The translations under genes and the position numbers were made by a program. From assembly GCA_017794925.1 (NCBI GenBank), contig CP051238.1, forward strand, positions 2,289,138 to 2,353,137: a DNA stretch of 64,000 nucleotides. Reading direction: 5' to 3'. The stretch comes from Aestuariibacter sp. (GTDB lineage Bacteria > Pseudomonadota > Gammaproteobacteria > Enterobacterales > Alteromonadaceae). The notes under the pieces were generated by a model. That model was given only the letters and a program-made list of their open reading frames with translations, was not told where the DNA came from and ran no database searches. Below are positions 18,275-27,520 of this stretch, piece after piece; positions within the stretch are counted from its first letter, which is position 1; each line of letters opens with the position of its first letter.

Positions 18275-19660
18275 ATGTCTTTTAATATTGCATTAAGTGG
18301 TGTTTCTGCCGCACAGAAAGATTTGGACACCACCGCCAATAACATTGCAAACGTCAACACGGTAGGTTTCAAAGAGTCGCGTGCTGAGTTTGGTGATGTA
18401 TACGCAACGTCTTTGCTCGCAGGTGGTAAAACCAAAGTGGGTGATGGTGTGCTTACTCAGGAAGTCGCACAACAATTTACCCAGGGTAGTTTGCAATTTA
18501 CCAATACTGCACTGGATTTGGCAATTACCGGTAATGGTTTCTTTGCCACCGTACCGGAAATTACGTCACGTGACTTCTCATTTACCCGCGCCGGTCAATT
18601 CAAACTGGACTCGGATAATTTTGTTGTTAACAGTGCAGGTGACAATCTAGTTGGCTTCCCTGTTAACTCTGACGGTACCAGCGCATCCGTGGCACTAAGT
18701 ACCACCGTACCTGTTCGTATTCCTGATTCATCGGGTAACCCACAGCAAACAGGTGAAGTTGATATTCGCATGAACCTGCCAGCCGGTGACGGCGCCCTGG
18801 ATCCGGCTAGCTTCGACCCGGAAGATCCACTGACTTACAATGCGGCAACCTCGGTTACGGTGTATGACTCACTGGGTGACAGTCACGTTATGACCTATTA
18901 CTTCATTAAAGACAATGCCGTGGGTACCGACAACGAATGGTATGTGGTTGCCGCAGTAGATGACGTGCTGGTCGATCTGGTTAATTCCGACGGTACGGAT
19001 TCTGACCCGACTACCGCCGTTAATACGGCAGGGACAAACACCGGTAACGGCGTAACTGCTGCGAAGTTAATCTTCAGTCAGGGCGGTGAATTTACCGGTA
19101 TTGAGTCACCAGACGGTGTTGCTCAGTCAGATTTTAAAATTGTAACTGAAGCGCTGGGTGGTACTATTCTGGCGAACGGCTCAGACCCAACACAACAAAT
19201 TGCTATTGATTTTAACCTTGATCCTAACAGCGCCACACCTAATGAACCGACTCAGTTTGCGTCTGCTTTTGAGGTAACGTCACTGGAGCAGGACGGCTTG
19301 CCGGTGGGACGTTTAACCGGGATTGATATCGGACCGGATGGCTTGGTACGTGCGACATTCTCAAACGGAACATCAGAGCCAATTGTTCGCGTAGCGCTGG
19401 TCCGTTTTTCTAACGAGCAAGGTCTGACTCAGGAAAGTAATACGCAATGGAAAGAGAGTATTCTTTCTGGTGAAGCGCTTGCTGGCGAAGCGACTACCGG
19501 TACGTTTGGTGAAATCAACTCATCAGCATTGGAACAGGCAAACGTAAACCTGACCACTGAGCTGATTGACCTGATTATTGCGCAGCGGAACTTCCAGGCC
19601 AACTCTCGTTCACTGGAAGTCAACAACCAGCTGAATCAGACGATTCTGAATATCCGATAA
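18275..19660 (+). CDS. flgE: Flagellar hook protein FlgE
   Basis: A 461-residue hook subunit. The N-terminal D0/D1 region is NIALSGVSAAQKDL and NNIANVNTVGFKESRAEFGD; the C-terminal D1/D0 region is LTTELIDLIIAQRNFQANS and LNQTILNIR. The central insert (about residues 150-370) is larger than in E. coli (about 400 residues in total) and Asp/Ser/Thr-rich, as in marine polar-flagellum hooks. AGGAG precedes the start. A strong intrinsic terminator follows, ending the flgBCDE unit. Confidence 0.96.
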   Translation: MSFNIALSGVSAAQKDLDTTANNIANVNTVGFKESRAEFGDVYATSLLAGGKTKVGDGVLTQEVAQQFTQGSLQFTNTALDLAITGNGFFATVPEITSRDFSFTRAGQFKLDSDNFVVNSAGDNLVGFPVNSDGTSASVALSTTVPVRIPDSSGNPQQTGEVDIRMNLPAGDGALDPASFDPEDPLTYNAATSVTVYDSLGDSHVMTYYFIKDNAVGTDNEWYVVAAVDDVLVDLVNSDGTDSDPTTAVNTAGTNTGNGVTAAKLIFSQGGEFTGIESPDGVAQSDFKIVTEALGGTILANGSDPTQQIAIDFNLDPNSATPNEPTQFASAFEVTSLEQDGLPVGRLTGIDIGPDGLVRATFSNGTSEPIVRVALVRFSNEQGLTQESNTQWKESILSGEALAGEATTGTFGEINSSALEQANVNLTTELIDLIIAQRNFQANSRSLEVNNQLNQTILNIR

Positions 19661-19677
19661 ACGATTTCGTTACGTCT

Positions 19678-19702
19678 AAAGGGCTGCAACCGCGGCCCTT
19701 TT
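19678..19702 (+). terminator. Intrinsic terminator after flgE
   Basis: A 10-bp stem (AAAGGGCTGC with GCGGCCCTTT, one G-T pair) and AACC loop are followed by a T-rich tail. It separates the flgBCDE transcript from the flgF promoter. Confidence 0.88.
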
Positions 19703-19728
19703 CTTTTATCTCCGTTATTTTGGCACTT

Positions 19729-19745
19729 TTGGCATTGCCTTTGCA
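19729..19745 (+). promoter_or_regulatory. Sigma54 promoter of the flgF operon
   Basis: TTGGCATTGCCTTTGCA contains TGGCA and TTGC with exact GG-N10-GC spacing, 41 bp before flgF. A second TGGCAC copy sits 9 bp upstream without a matching -12 element. Confidence 0.85.
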
Positions 19746-19785
19746 CATTCACTAGTAAGTGTAATCAAAGCGTCAAAAGGCAGTC

Positions 19786-20529
19786 ATGGATAAATTACTC
19801 TATATAGCCAGCAGTGGGGCCAATCAGGACCTGGTTGCAACGTCTTTGCGCGCCAATAACCTAGCGAATGCACAGACAACCGGCTTTAAAGCACAACTCG
19901 AACAGGCCCGATCTATGCCGGTATACGGCGAAGGTTTGCCGACCCGGGCATTTGCCATGACCGAAAGTCCGACCAACAACTACGAAAGTGGCCCAATGAT
20001 TCAAACGGGTCGGGATCTTGACGTTGCCGTGCAAGGTGACGGTTGGTTTGCCGTTCAGGATGCGCAGGGCAATGAAGCCTACAGTCGTGACGGTAACTTT
20101 CAGTTAGGGGCTGATGGCGTGTTGGAAGATGTACACGGCAATATGGTAATGGGTGATGCCGGTCCGATATTTTTGCCGGTGCCTTTGGATAACCTGAACA
20201 TTGCCGCTGACGGCACCATCTCAATTCGACCGCAAGGTGCGCCTGAGTCGGTATTGGAAGAAGTCGGCAGACTGAAATTAGTGAAGCCGGAATACCGTGA
20301 TATGGAGCGAGGTAATGACGGTTTGTTCCGCATGCAGGACGGCAGTATTGCACAAGCCGATGAGACCGTCGCAATTCGTACGGGCATGTTGGAAGGTTCG
20401 AACGTAAACGCCATTGACGAGATGGTCAATATGCTGAGTTTGCAGCGCCATTACGAGCTGCAAGTCAAAATGATGAAGAAAGCTGACACCCTGGATACAC
20501 GCGGCAACATGTTGCTGCGCATCATCTAA
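19786..20529 (+). CDS. flgF: Flagellar distal/proximal rod protein FlgF
   Basis: A 247-residue rod protein with RANNLANAQTTGFKAQLEQ near the N-terminus, the FlgF/G signature GDGWFAVQDAQGNEAYSRDGNF, and the C-terminal D0 segment NAIDEMVNMLSLQRHYELQ. It forms the rod section between FlgC and FlgG. It is the first gene of the second hook-rod transcript (flgFGHIJ and probably KL), driven by the sigma54 site at 19729. It lies 41 bp before flgG. Confidence 0.95.
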   Translation: MDKLLYIASSGANQDLVATSLRANNLANAQTTGFKAQLEQARSMPVYGEGLPTRAFAMTESPTNNYESGPMIQTGRDLDVAVQGDGWFAVQDAQGNEAYSRDGNFQLGADGVLEDVHGNMVMGDAGPIFLPVPLDNLNIAADGTISIRPQGAPESVLEEVGRLKLVKPEYRDMERGNDGLFRMQDGSIAQADETVAIRTGMLEGSNVNAIDEMVNMLSLQRHYELQVKMMKKADTLDTRGNMLLRII

Positions 20530-20570
20530 TCCAGTCGGTATCAACAGAAACAAGGCAGAGGAGAAATTAT

Positions 20571-21359
20571 ATGCATCCTGCACTTTGGATCAGTAAAACC
20601 GGACTCGACGCGGCGCAAACCGACGTGTCCGTGGTGTCGAACAATTTGGCTAACGCGTCTACCGTTGGCTTTAAAAAAGACCGGGCGATTTTTGAAGACT
20701 TGCTGTATCAGAACATCAACCAGCCAGGAGGCCGTTCGTCGGCTGACACCGAATTGCCTTCAGGACTAATGGTTGGCGCAGGCTCAAAAGTGGTCGCGAC
20801 ACAAAAAGCGCATACACAGGGAAACCTGTTAACCACTGACAATGCACTGGATATGTCGATTCAGGGCCGAGGCTTTTTCGAAATACTGCAGCCTGATGGC
20901 ACCATTGCCTATACGCGCAATGGCCAGTTCACGCTTAACGATCAGGGGCAAATTGTTACCCCCGGCGCGGGTTTCCTGTTACAGCCCGAAATCACGATTC
21001 CGGAAGATGCCCAGCAAATCACCATCTCTCAGGACGGTGAAGTGTCTGCGTCTGTGCGTGGTCAGGCTGAGCCGCAGGTGCTGGGTCAGCTTACCGTATC
21101 AGACTTTGTAAACCCAACGGGTCTGCAGCCCACCGGACAAAACCTTTACGTTGAGACTGCTGTTTCCGGCGCGCCAATCCAGGGCGTTCCAGGACTTCAG
21201 GGGCTTGGCACTATCGTGCAGGGCACACTGGAGACGTCCAACGTGAATGTGACCGAAGAGCTGGTCAATCTGATTGAAAGCCAACGTTTGTATGAAATGA
21301 ACTCCAAGGTTATCTCATCGGTAGATCAGATGCTTGGACAGGTCATTCAGCAGTTATAG
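20571..21359 (+). CDS. flgG: Flagellar distal rod protein FlgG
   Basis: A 262-residue protein of typical FlgG length. It begins MHPALWISKTGLDAAQTDV, carries SNNLANASTVGFKKDRAIFE and RGFFEILQPDGTIAYTRNGQ, and ends in SNVNVTEELVNLIESQRLYE with SSVDQMLGQVIQQL. FlgG builds the distal rod that crosses the P and L rings. It starts behind GGAG with a 7-8 nt spacer and lies 18 bp upstream of flgH. Confidence 0.96.
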   Translation: MHPALWISKTGLDAAQTDVSVVSNNLANASTVGFKKDRAIFEDLLYQNINQPGGRSSADTELPSGLMVGAGSKVVATQKAHTQGNLLTTDNALDMSIQGRGFFEILQPDGTIAYTRNGQFTLNDQGQIVTPGAGFLLQPEITIPEDAQQITISQDGEVSASVRGQAEPQVLGQLTVSDFVNPTGLQPTGQNLYVETAVSGAPIQGVPGLQGLGTIVQGTLETSNVNVTEELVNLIESQRLYEMNSKVISSVDQMLGQVIQQL

Positions 21360-21377
21360 CGAATAAGTGAGACGGTT

Positions 21378-22061
21378 ATGCAGCGCCTAATGTTAATTGC
21401 TATTGCCGGATTGATTACCAGCGGCTGTGCCAGCACAGCGCCTGACCACGTACAGGCAAACGACCCATCATTCGCACCGGTGATCCCCGATATTCCGCGT
21501 GAGCACATCGTCGAAGACGGTGGCTTGTTTCGCCCTTACATGGCTAATAGTCTGTATTCCGATGTTACAGCCCGGCGGGTAGGTGACATTATTACCGTCA
21601 CTCTTAGTGAAAATACCGCTGCATCTAAGTCAGCCGGAACCACGTCGTCGAAAGCCACTGGGGTTGATTTACAGCCTATCACCGGGCTTGGCGGTAATGC
21701 CATTAACATTGGTCCTGAGTCGATTCAGTTAGGGATTACTTCATCCAATGACTTTACTGGTGATGCTCAGGCGAACCAGAGTAATAGTCTGAATGGCAGT
21801 ATTTCTGTCACGGTTGTTGACGTATTGGCGAATCAGAATCTTGTGATCCGCGGTGAAAAGTGGCTCACCCTTAATCACGGCGACGAGTATATCCGTTTGA
21901 CCGGCATTATTCGGCCTTCTGATATTTCGCCGGCGAATGAAATTGTGTCTACCAAAATTGCCAACGCGCGGATCCAGTACAGTGGTACCGGCAGCTTCGC
22001 CCGTTCACAGGAAAAGGGTTGGTTAACCAAGTTCTTCTCCTCTGAATGGTGGCCGATGTAA
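21378..22061 (+). CDS. flgH: Flagellar L-ring lipoprotein FlgH
   Basis: A 227-residue outer-membrane lipoprotein. The lipobox ITSGC puts the acylated Cys at about residue 17. The family core follows: GGLFRPYMANSLYSDVTARRVGDIITV and LTLNHGDEYIRLTGIIRPSDI (quoted in parts), ending KGWLTKFFSSEWWPM. FlgH polymerises into the L-ring, the outer-membrane bushing of the rod. It lies 9 bp before flgI, whose start has AAGGAGG directly ahead. Confidence 0.95.
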   Translation: MQRLMLIAIAGLITSGCASTAPDHVQANDPSFAPVIPDIPREHIVEDGGLFRPYMANSLYSDVTARRVGDIITVTLSENTAASKSAGTTSSKATGVDLQPITGLGGNAINIGPESIQLGITSSNDFTGDAQANQSNSLNGSISVTVVDVLANQNLVIRGEKWLTLNHGDEYIRLTGIIRPSDISPANEIVSTKIANARIQYSGTGSFARSQEKGWLTKFFSSEWWPM

Positions 22062-22070
22062 GGAGGTCCT

Positions 22071-23180
22071 ATGCGATTATTCATGTGTGTTTTACTCAGC
22101 AGTTTGCTGTTCAGTAGTCAGGCCTTTGCTCAGCGCATTAAGGACGTTGCCAGTATTCAGGGCGTGCGAAGTAACCAGTTAATAGGTTATGGGCTGGTGG
22201 TTGGCTTACCAGGCACCGGTGAACAAAGCCCATTTACCGAACAAAGTTTCCGTACAATGCTGAGTAACTTTGGTATCAGCCTGGATCCCAACACCAAGCC
22301 AAAAATTAAGAATGTTGCCGCAGTGGCGGTGCATGCCGATTTGCCGCCGTTTACCAAGCCGGGTCAAACTATTGACGTGACTGTTTCATCGATTGGTGAA
22401 GCGAGCAGCTTACAAGGCGGTACGCTGCTACAAACCTTCCTGAAAGGTGTCGACGGCAATATTTATGCGGTTGCACAAGGCAGCCTGGTCGTCAGCGGTT
22501 TTGGCGCTCAGGGGGGCGACGGTTCGCGCATCATTGTAAATACTCCAACGGTGGGTCGCATTGCTAACGGTGCGTTAGTTGAACGTACTGTGCCCAGTGG
22601 TTTTGCCTCTGGTGATAGTCTGACACTGAATCTGAATTATCCCGACTTTTCTACCGCCAAGGCGTTAGCAGATACCATTAACCAGCGGTTTGGCGCTCAG
22701 CCGGAAAAAGGCTATGCCATCGCCGAGCCATTAGATGCGGCTTCTGTGCGGGTCACTGCACCGCGCGATCCGGGTCAGCGGGTTGGCTTTCTGGCCACGC
22801 TGGAAAACTTTGAGTTTACCCCGGCAGATGCCCCTGCACGGGTTGTAGTGAACAGCCGTACCGGCACTATTGTCATCGGTCGGGATGTGCGCTTGTTACC
22901 CGCGGCCATTACCCATGGTGGCCTGACCGTTACAATTAGCGAAAACCAACAGGTGTCTCAGCCTAACGCGTTAGCAGACGGTGAAACGGTCGTCACGACG
23001 CAATCTATTATCGATGTGAATATGGCCGATAGCCGCATGTTTAAATTCGAGCCAGGCGTTACGTTGGATCAGTTAGTAAGAGCCGTGAATGAAGTCGGTG
23101 CAGCGCCAGGTGACCTGATGGCCATACTGGAGGCCTTGCGTCAGGCAGGTGCCTTACAAGGCGAACTGGTGGTGATCTAA
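22071..23180 (+). CDS. flgI: Flagellar P-ring protein FlgI
   Basis: A 369-residue periplasmic protein with a signal peptide ([14 protein letters not shown], cut about residue 20) followed by the hallmark [20 protein letters not shown]. Further conserved segments are [26 protein letters not shown] and the C-terminal [20 protein letters not shown]. FlgI forms the P-ring in the peptidoglycan layer, assisted by FlgA. It overlaps flgJ by one base. Confidence 0.97.
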   Translation: MRLFMCVLLSSLLFSSQAFAQRIKDVASIQGVRSNQLIGYGLVVGLPGTGEQSPFTEQSFRTMLSNFGISLDPNTKPKIKNVAAVAVHADLPPFTKPGQTIDVTVSSIGEASSLQGGTLLQTFLKGVDGNIYAVAQGSLVVSGFGAQGGDGSRIIVNTPTVGRIANGALVERTVPSGFASGDSLTLNLNYPDFSTAKALADTINQRFGAQPEKGYAIAEPLDAASVRVTAPRDPGQRVGFLATLENFEFTPADAPARVVVNSRTGTIVIGRDVRLLPAAITHGGLTVTISENQQVSQPNALADGETVVTTQSIIDVNMADSRMFKFEPGVTLDQLVRAVNEVGAAPGDLMAILEALRQAGALQGELVVI

Positions 23181-24133
23181 TGGACTTACTCAACAGCAAA
23201 ACGACACTGGAAAACGCCCGTAACGTGCACGATATGTCGAGCATTAACCGCTTAAAAGAAGCGGTATACAGCGACGACAAAGATGTACTGAAAGAAGCTG
23301 CGCAGCAGTTTGAGGCGATTTTCGTGCAGATGATGCTGAAGTCTATGCGTAAAGCGCAGGATGCCATGGCTGACGAAGACAGCCCGTTTAACTCTGAGCA
23401 AATGAAGTTTTACAGAGACATGCACGACCAACAGATGGCAGCTGACATGTCCAGCGGTGGCGGCCTGGGATTAGCGGACTTAATTGTTCAGCAATTGGGT
23501 CAACCCGAGAAAGGGCAGTATATGCCGTCTAGTGTGTTACGCAATGATGGCAACCTGTCGTCGCTTAACTGGCAAAACCGCGAACAGGTTGAAGACGCGC
23601 AAGCACTCGCTGAGTCGGTATCAGAAGACGCCGTGCAACAAGCATTTAAGACCGCCGCATTTGAAAACCCTGCGGCGTTTGTTGAAGCGTTATATCCGGT
23701 CGCGTCAAAAGCCGCCGAAAAGTTGGGCGTCGCCCCTGAAGCACTGATAGCGCAAGCCGCGGTCGAGACCGGCTGGGGTCAGTATGTTATTCACGATAGC
23801 AAAGGCAACAGCTCTAACAATTTGTTTGGCATTAAAGCCAACAGTCACTGGAAAGGTGATGCGGCAACCGTGGATACCATTGAGTTCGATGGCACTGTAG
23901 CGCGCCAGCAAAAAGCAGCCTTCAGGAGTTATGAATCGCTGGAGCAAGGACTAAGCGATTATGTCGATTTTATTCGCGACCAACAACGCTATCAGGGCGC
24001 AGTAGAACAAGCGGCTGATCCAAAAGCCTATTTCAATGCCTTGCAACAGGCAGGCTATGCCACTGATCCGCAGTATGCAGACAAGATTATGTCAGTGCTG
24101 AACAGTGATCAATTCCGGAACTATTTACCATGA
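23180..24133 (+). CDS. flgJ: Rod cap and peptidoglycan hydrolase FlgJ
   Basis: A 317-residue two-domain protein. Residues 1-110 are the rod-capping domain (AAQQFEAIFVQMMLKSMRKA and SEQMKFYRDMHDQQMAADMS). Residues about 160-317 are a family-73 glucosaminidase domain, with the catalytic Glu196 in AAVETGWGQYV and NLFGIKANSHWKG. It opens the peptidoglycan for the growing rod. The dual-domain form is typical of gammaproteobacteria. It is coupled to flgI (TAATG) and followed 25 bp later by flgK. Confidence 0.96.
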   Translation: MDLLNSKTTLENARNVHDMSSINRLKEAVYSDDKDVLKEAAQQFEAIFVQMMLKSMRKAQDAMADEDSPFNSEQMKFYRDMHDQQMAADMSSGGGLGLADLIVQQLGQPEKGQYMPSSVLRNDGNLSSLNWQNREQVEDAQALAESVSEDAVQQAFKTAAFENPAAFVEALYPVASKAAEKLGVAPEALIAQAAVETGWGQYVIHDSKGNSSNNLFGIKANSHWKGDAATVDTIEFDGTVARQQKAAFRSYESLEQGLSDYVDFIRDQQRYQGAVEQAADPKAYFNALQQAGYATDPQYADKIMSVLNSDQFRNYLP

Positions 24134-24158
24134 AATCGGTAATGCGGGGGGCTAGCCT

Positions 24159-26291
24159 ATGAGCAGTAATGTGGATCTGTACTCCATTGCAACCAGTGGT
24201 GTAAATGCCAGCAGCCGTCTGTTAGCCACAACCAGTAATAACATTGCTAACGTTAACTCTGAAGGTTATGTTCGCGAACGGACTGTATTTACTAATGAGC
24301 TGTTAGGCGGTGTCGGTAAGGCAACGACCGAACGGGTAATCGATAAATTCGCACAAAACCAAATGCGACGCGACATCACGCAGGTTGGTGAATGGGAAAC
24401 CTACTACAATAAAACCGAAGCCATCGATAATTTACTGGCCAATGAAGCGAATTCGCTGTCTACGGGCTTAAGTGAGTTCTTTGCCTCTATTCAGACCGCA
24501 GCGGATGACCCTACCAATCTGGCTTCACGGGATTTAGTGTTAAGTCAGGGCGACGCCATGTTGCGCCGAATGAGTTCCATTGCTGATTTTATGAATTACA
24601 AGGAAGACGAGCTCAACCTTGAATTCGAAAGTATGGTAAATCGTTCCAACAGTTTGATTCAAACCATCGGTGATTTAAACAAAGCCATTCTGGTGGTGAA
24701 GGGCAATCACACTGGCGGTGAGCCGACAGCGTTATTAAACGAACGCGATAATGCCATTAACGAACTGGCAGAGTTGATGTCTATCGAGATCCGCGAAAGC
24801 AGCAACGCCAGTGGGTCGTTATTAGTGAATTTAACCAGCGGTGAATCGCTGGTACTGGAAGACGGTAGCTTTAATCTGTTCGAACTCACCGACAGTGCTG
24901 ATGTGATGTACAAGCAGCTGCAGCTGGGCACGACATTTGACGGTGCAAAAGCCAATACCAATATACGTATTACAGAAGACGATTTAGGTGGTTCATTGGG
25001 TGGGTTGTTCCGTTATCGTGATGAAGTATTAGGCCCTGCACAGCGCGATATCGGCCAGTTGGCTGTGGCGTTTGCTGATGCTGTTAACAGCCAGAACAGG
25101 CTGGGTATGGATCTCGACTTCCAGTTGGGCGGCGATATTTTCAGCCTCCCAGAGCTAACAGGCTTGCCGTATTCAGGCACACCTGACACCTTGCAGGTTG
25201 CCGGGCAATTTACACCAGGGCAGGGCAGCGAAGTCACTGATGCAGACATCCGTGTTACCGTTACGGCCGTCTCTGGTGGTGTGCCTTCTCAAGTGTCTGT
25301 TGAGTTACTAAATGCAGATGGCAGTCCGAAAACGGACGAGAACAATCAGCCGGTCAGCTATACGGGGATTTCTATTACTGGTGGATTTACTGAACTGCCG
25401 GGCGGCATTGAAATCCAGTTTCAGTCTGCGTCGGGTTACTCCGTTGGCAATGAGTTTCTATTCCAGCCGGTAAAATACAGCGCAACCGATATTGAAATGG
25501 CTACCACGCGTCCGGAAGATTTGGCCTTTGCCAGTCCGATTCGGGTTGATGTAAACAATGGTAACCTTGGCGACGCCGAAGTTGTTGCAACCAAAGTCAC
25601 CAATACCGAGGTAGACGCCACACTGGGTGCGGATGCCTCCGCCTTTGATGGTGCAGGTGGGATTCACGGCCTGGCAGGGTCGCCCAGTGCTGCCGTCGGA
25701 GCTCCGGTACAAATCGTATTCACGTCTGAAACCAGTTTTAATGTACTGGACGGGGAAAACCCGGCCAATGTTATTACCAGTGTGAGTGGCGTAACGGATT
25801 ACACAGATTTGCTTGCACAAGCTGAATCGTCGGGTGTGCCTGCGTGGCCGGCATCGTTTTCTGCACTGAGTGATTACCCGGGGTACGACTTCAGCTTACA
25901 GGGGAAACCGGTAGCGGGTGATAGTTTTACTATCAGCTACAACACAGACGGTAACTACGACAATACTAATGCATTGTCATTGGCCAACTTGCAAAAGCAG
26001 GGCTTGACTAAGCTGAGTACCAACAGCGTGAGTCAGCCTCGTACGTTGCACGAGAGTTATTCGACCCTGGTGAGCCGAGTAGGCGAAGATGCGTCGTCAG
26101 CGGGAATTGCATTGCAAGCGGCGGAAGCAATGAAGGTGCAGTCTTCAGAATGGTTTGATTCTGTGTCCGGGGTAAGTCTCGATGAAGAAGCCGCAAATTT
26201 AGTGCGTTATCAGCAGTCCTATGCGGCTGCCGCTCGTATCCTGTCTACCGCACAGGAATTGTTTAATACTATATTGTCCTCAGTCAGGTAG
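24159..26291 (+). CDS. flgK: Hook-filament junction protein FlgK (HAP1)
   Basis: A 710-residue protein, about 160 residues longer than the E. coli protein (547); the extra length is in the central region (about residues 340-610), which has repeated calcium-binding-like, Asp/Thr-rich strands. The conserved ends are YSIATSGVNASSRLLATTSN and NIANVNSEGYVRERT at the N-terminus, and VSLDEEAANLVRYQQSYAAA with ARILSTAQELFNTIL at the C-terminus. FlgK joins hook and filament and is delivered by FlgN. It lies 5 bp before flgL. Confidence 0.95.
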   Translation: MSSNVDLYSIATSGVNASSRLLATTSNNIANVNSEGYVRERTVFTNELLGGVGKATTERVIDKFAQNQMRRDITQVGEWETYYNKTEAIDNLLANEANSLSTGLSEFFASIQTAADDPTNLASRDLVLSQGDAMLRRMSSIADFMNYKEDELNLEFESMVNRSNSLIQTIGDLNKAILVVKGNHTGGEPTALLNERDNAINELAELMSIEIRESSNASGSLLVNLTSGESLVLEDGSFNLFELTDSADVMYKQLQLGTTFDGAKANTNIRITEDDLGGSLGGLFRYRDEVLGPAQRDIGQLAVAFADAVNSQNRLGMDLDFQLGGDIFSLPELTGLPYSGTPDTLQVAGQFTPGQGSEVTDADIRVTVTAVSGGVPSQVSVELLNADGSPKTDENNQPVSYTGISITGGFTELPGGIEIQFQSASGYSVGNEFLFQPVKYSATDIEMATTRPEDLAFASPIRVDVNNGNLGDAEVVATKVTNTEVDATLGADASAFDGAGGIHGLAGSPSAAVGAPVQIVFTSETSFNVLDGENPANVITSVSGVTDYTDLLAQAESSGVPAWPASFSALSDYPGYDFSLQGKPVAGDSFTISYNTDGNYDNTNALSLANLQKQGLTKLSTNSVSQPRTLHESYSTLVSRVGEDASSAGIALQAAEAMKVQSSEWFDSVSGVSLDEEAANLVRYQQSYAAAARILSTAQELFNTILSSVR

Positions 26292-26296
26292 TCATT

Positions 26297-27520
26297 ATGC
26301 GTATTACCACTAATCAGCTTTACGATCAGAATATCCGCGCGATTATGGATAATCAGGCCGGACTGGCGGATACGCAACTCGCGCTGTCGTCTGGCAAGCG
26401 CATTAATAAACCGTCTGACGACCCGGTCGGCTCCGCCAAGGTGATCCGCATGACGGAAGAGTTGGATAGCCTGACACAGTTTCAACGGAACAATGATTTG
26501 GTAACTGGCTCGCTGGCACAGCAGGAAACAATACTACGCAACATGACCGATACCATAAACCGAGCACGCGTGCTGGCACTGCAGGCTGGTGATGGTTTGT
26601 TGTCTGATGCGGACCGTAAGGCGCTGGCATCAGAGATTTCACAGATTAAAGACGAAGTGTTTGATCTGATGAATTCACAAAATGCAGACGGTGATTACTA
26701 CTTTTCCGGCTATCAGTCTGAAACCCAACCGTTTGTGTTTAACCCCGGTTCAACTGGCAATGCCTATACATTCCAAGGCGATAGTGGCACCAACGAAGTC
26801 CAGTTATCCAGCAGCGTCACCATTCGCAGTCGTACCTCGGGTCAATCTGTTTTCGAAGACGTGGCTGCGCGCCGTAATTTTTCGATTACCGGTACATCTG
26901 GTATCACGGTCGATTATGCACTGGTGGCTGGCCAAGGTGATTTCGATAAGTTTTATCGCAACAACTATGACCCGGTTACCGCAGCCAATAACAATTATCA
27001 GGTCAGTGTCATTTCACCGACCCAGGTGCAAATTACTAACACGGGTACCGGTAATGTGGTCGCGACGCAAGGGTATACCAGCGGTGAGCCTTTTACGTTC
27101 GCGGGGATTGATTTCACTTTAACAGGGACAACCGGTTCAACGCTCAACTTCCAGTTAGATGCGCCGGAAAAGAAAAATATTGCCCAGACATTACATGAGC
27201 TTGAGTCTGTTCTGGATAACGAAAACGTGAGTGATTCAGACTTCCGTGAAGGATTGAGTGATGCGCTGGTGGGTATTGATAATGCGCTGGAAAAAATTAG
27301 TTTTGAAGTGTCCTCATTAGGTGCCCGCTTAAATGTTGCGGAGTCTGTATACGAAACCAATTTGGATCTGGAAGTTGCCACCAAAGAAGCCCGCTCAGCA
27401 ATACAGGATGTAGACTATGCTGAGGCATCGGCTGAGTTTGCTAAACAAGAAGCCGCACTCACCGCTGCGTTGTCGACCTTTCCGAAGATTTCTAACCTGA
27501 GTTTGTTCAACTATCTCTGA
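26297..27520 (+). CDS. flgL: Hook-filament junction protein FlgL (HAP3)
   Basis: A 407-residue flagellin-related protein. The N-terminus MRITTNQLYDQNIRAIMDNQ and the motif SGKRINKPSDDPVGSAKVIR are diagnostic; the C-terminus resembles flagellin (SSLGARLNVAESVYETNLDLE, shown here in part, and VDYAEASAEFAKQEAAL). It connects FlgK to the first flagellin. It is the last gene of the flgF-flgL block. Its final 10 bases overlap the end of the convergent sialidase-like gene, so no terminator lies between them. Confidence 0.94.
   Translation: MRITTNQLYDQNIRAIMDNQAGLADTQLALSSGKRINKPSDDPVGSAKVIRMTEELDSLTQFQRNNDLVTGSLAQQETILRNMTDTINRARVLALQAGDGLLSDADRKALASEISQIKDEVFDLMNSQNADGDYYFSGYQSETQPFVFNPGSTGNAYTFQGDSGTNEVQLSSSVTIRSRTSGQSVFEDVAARRNFSITGTSGITVDYALVAGQGDFDKFYRNNYDPVTAANNNYQVSVISPTQVQITNTGTGNVVATQGYTSGEPFTFAGIDFTLTGTTGSTLNFQLDAPEKKNIAQTLHELESVLDNENVSDSDFREGLSDALVGIDNALEKISFEVSSLGARLNVAESVYETNLDLEVATKEARSAIQDVDYAEASAEFAKQEAALTAALSTFPKISNLSLFNYL

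Noticed and set aside
19720..19736. First TGGCAC upstream of flgF as a separate sigma54 site
   Set aside because: No GC-type -12 element at the required 10-bp spacing; only the second copy fits.
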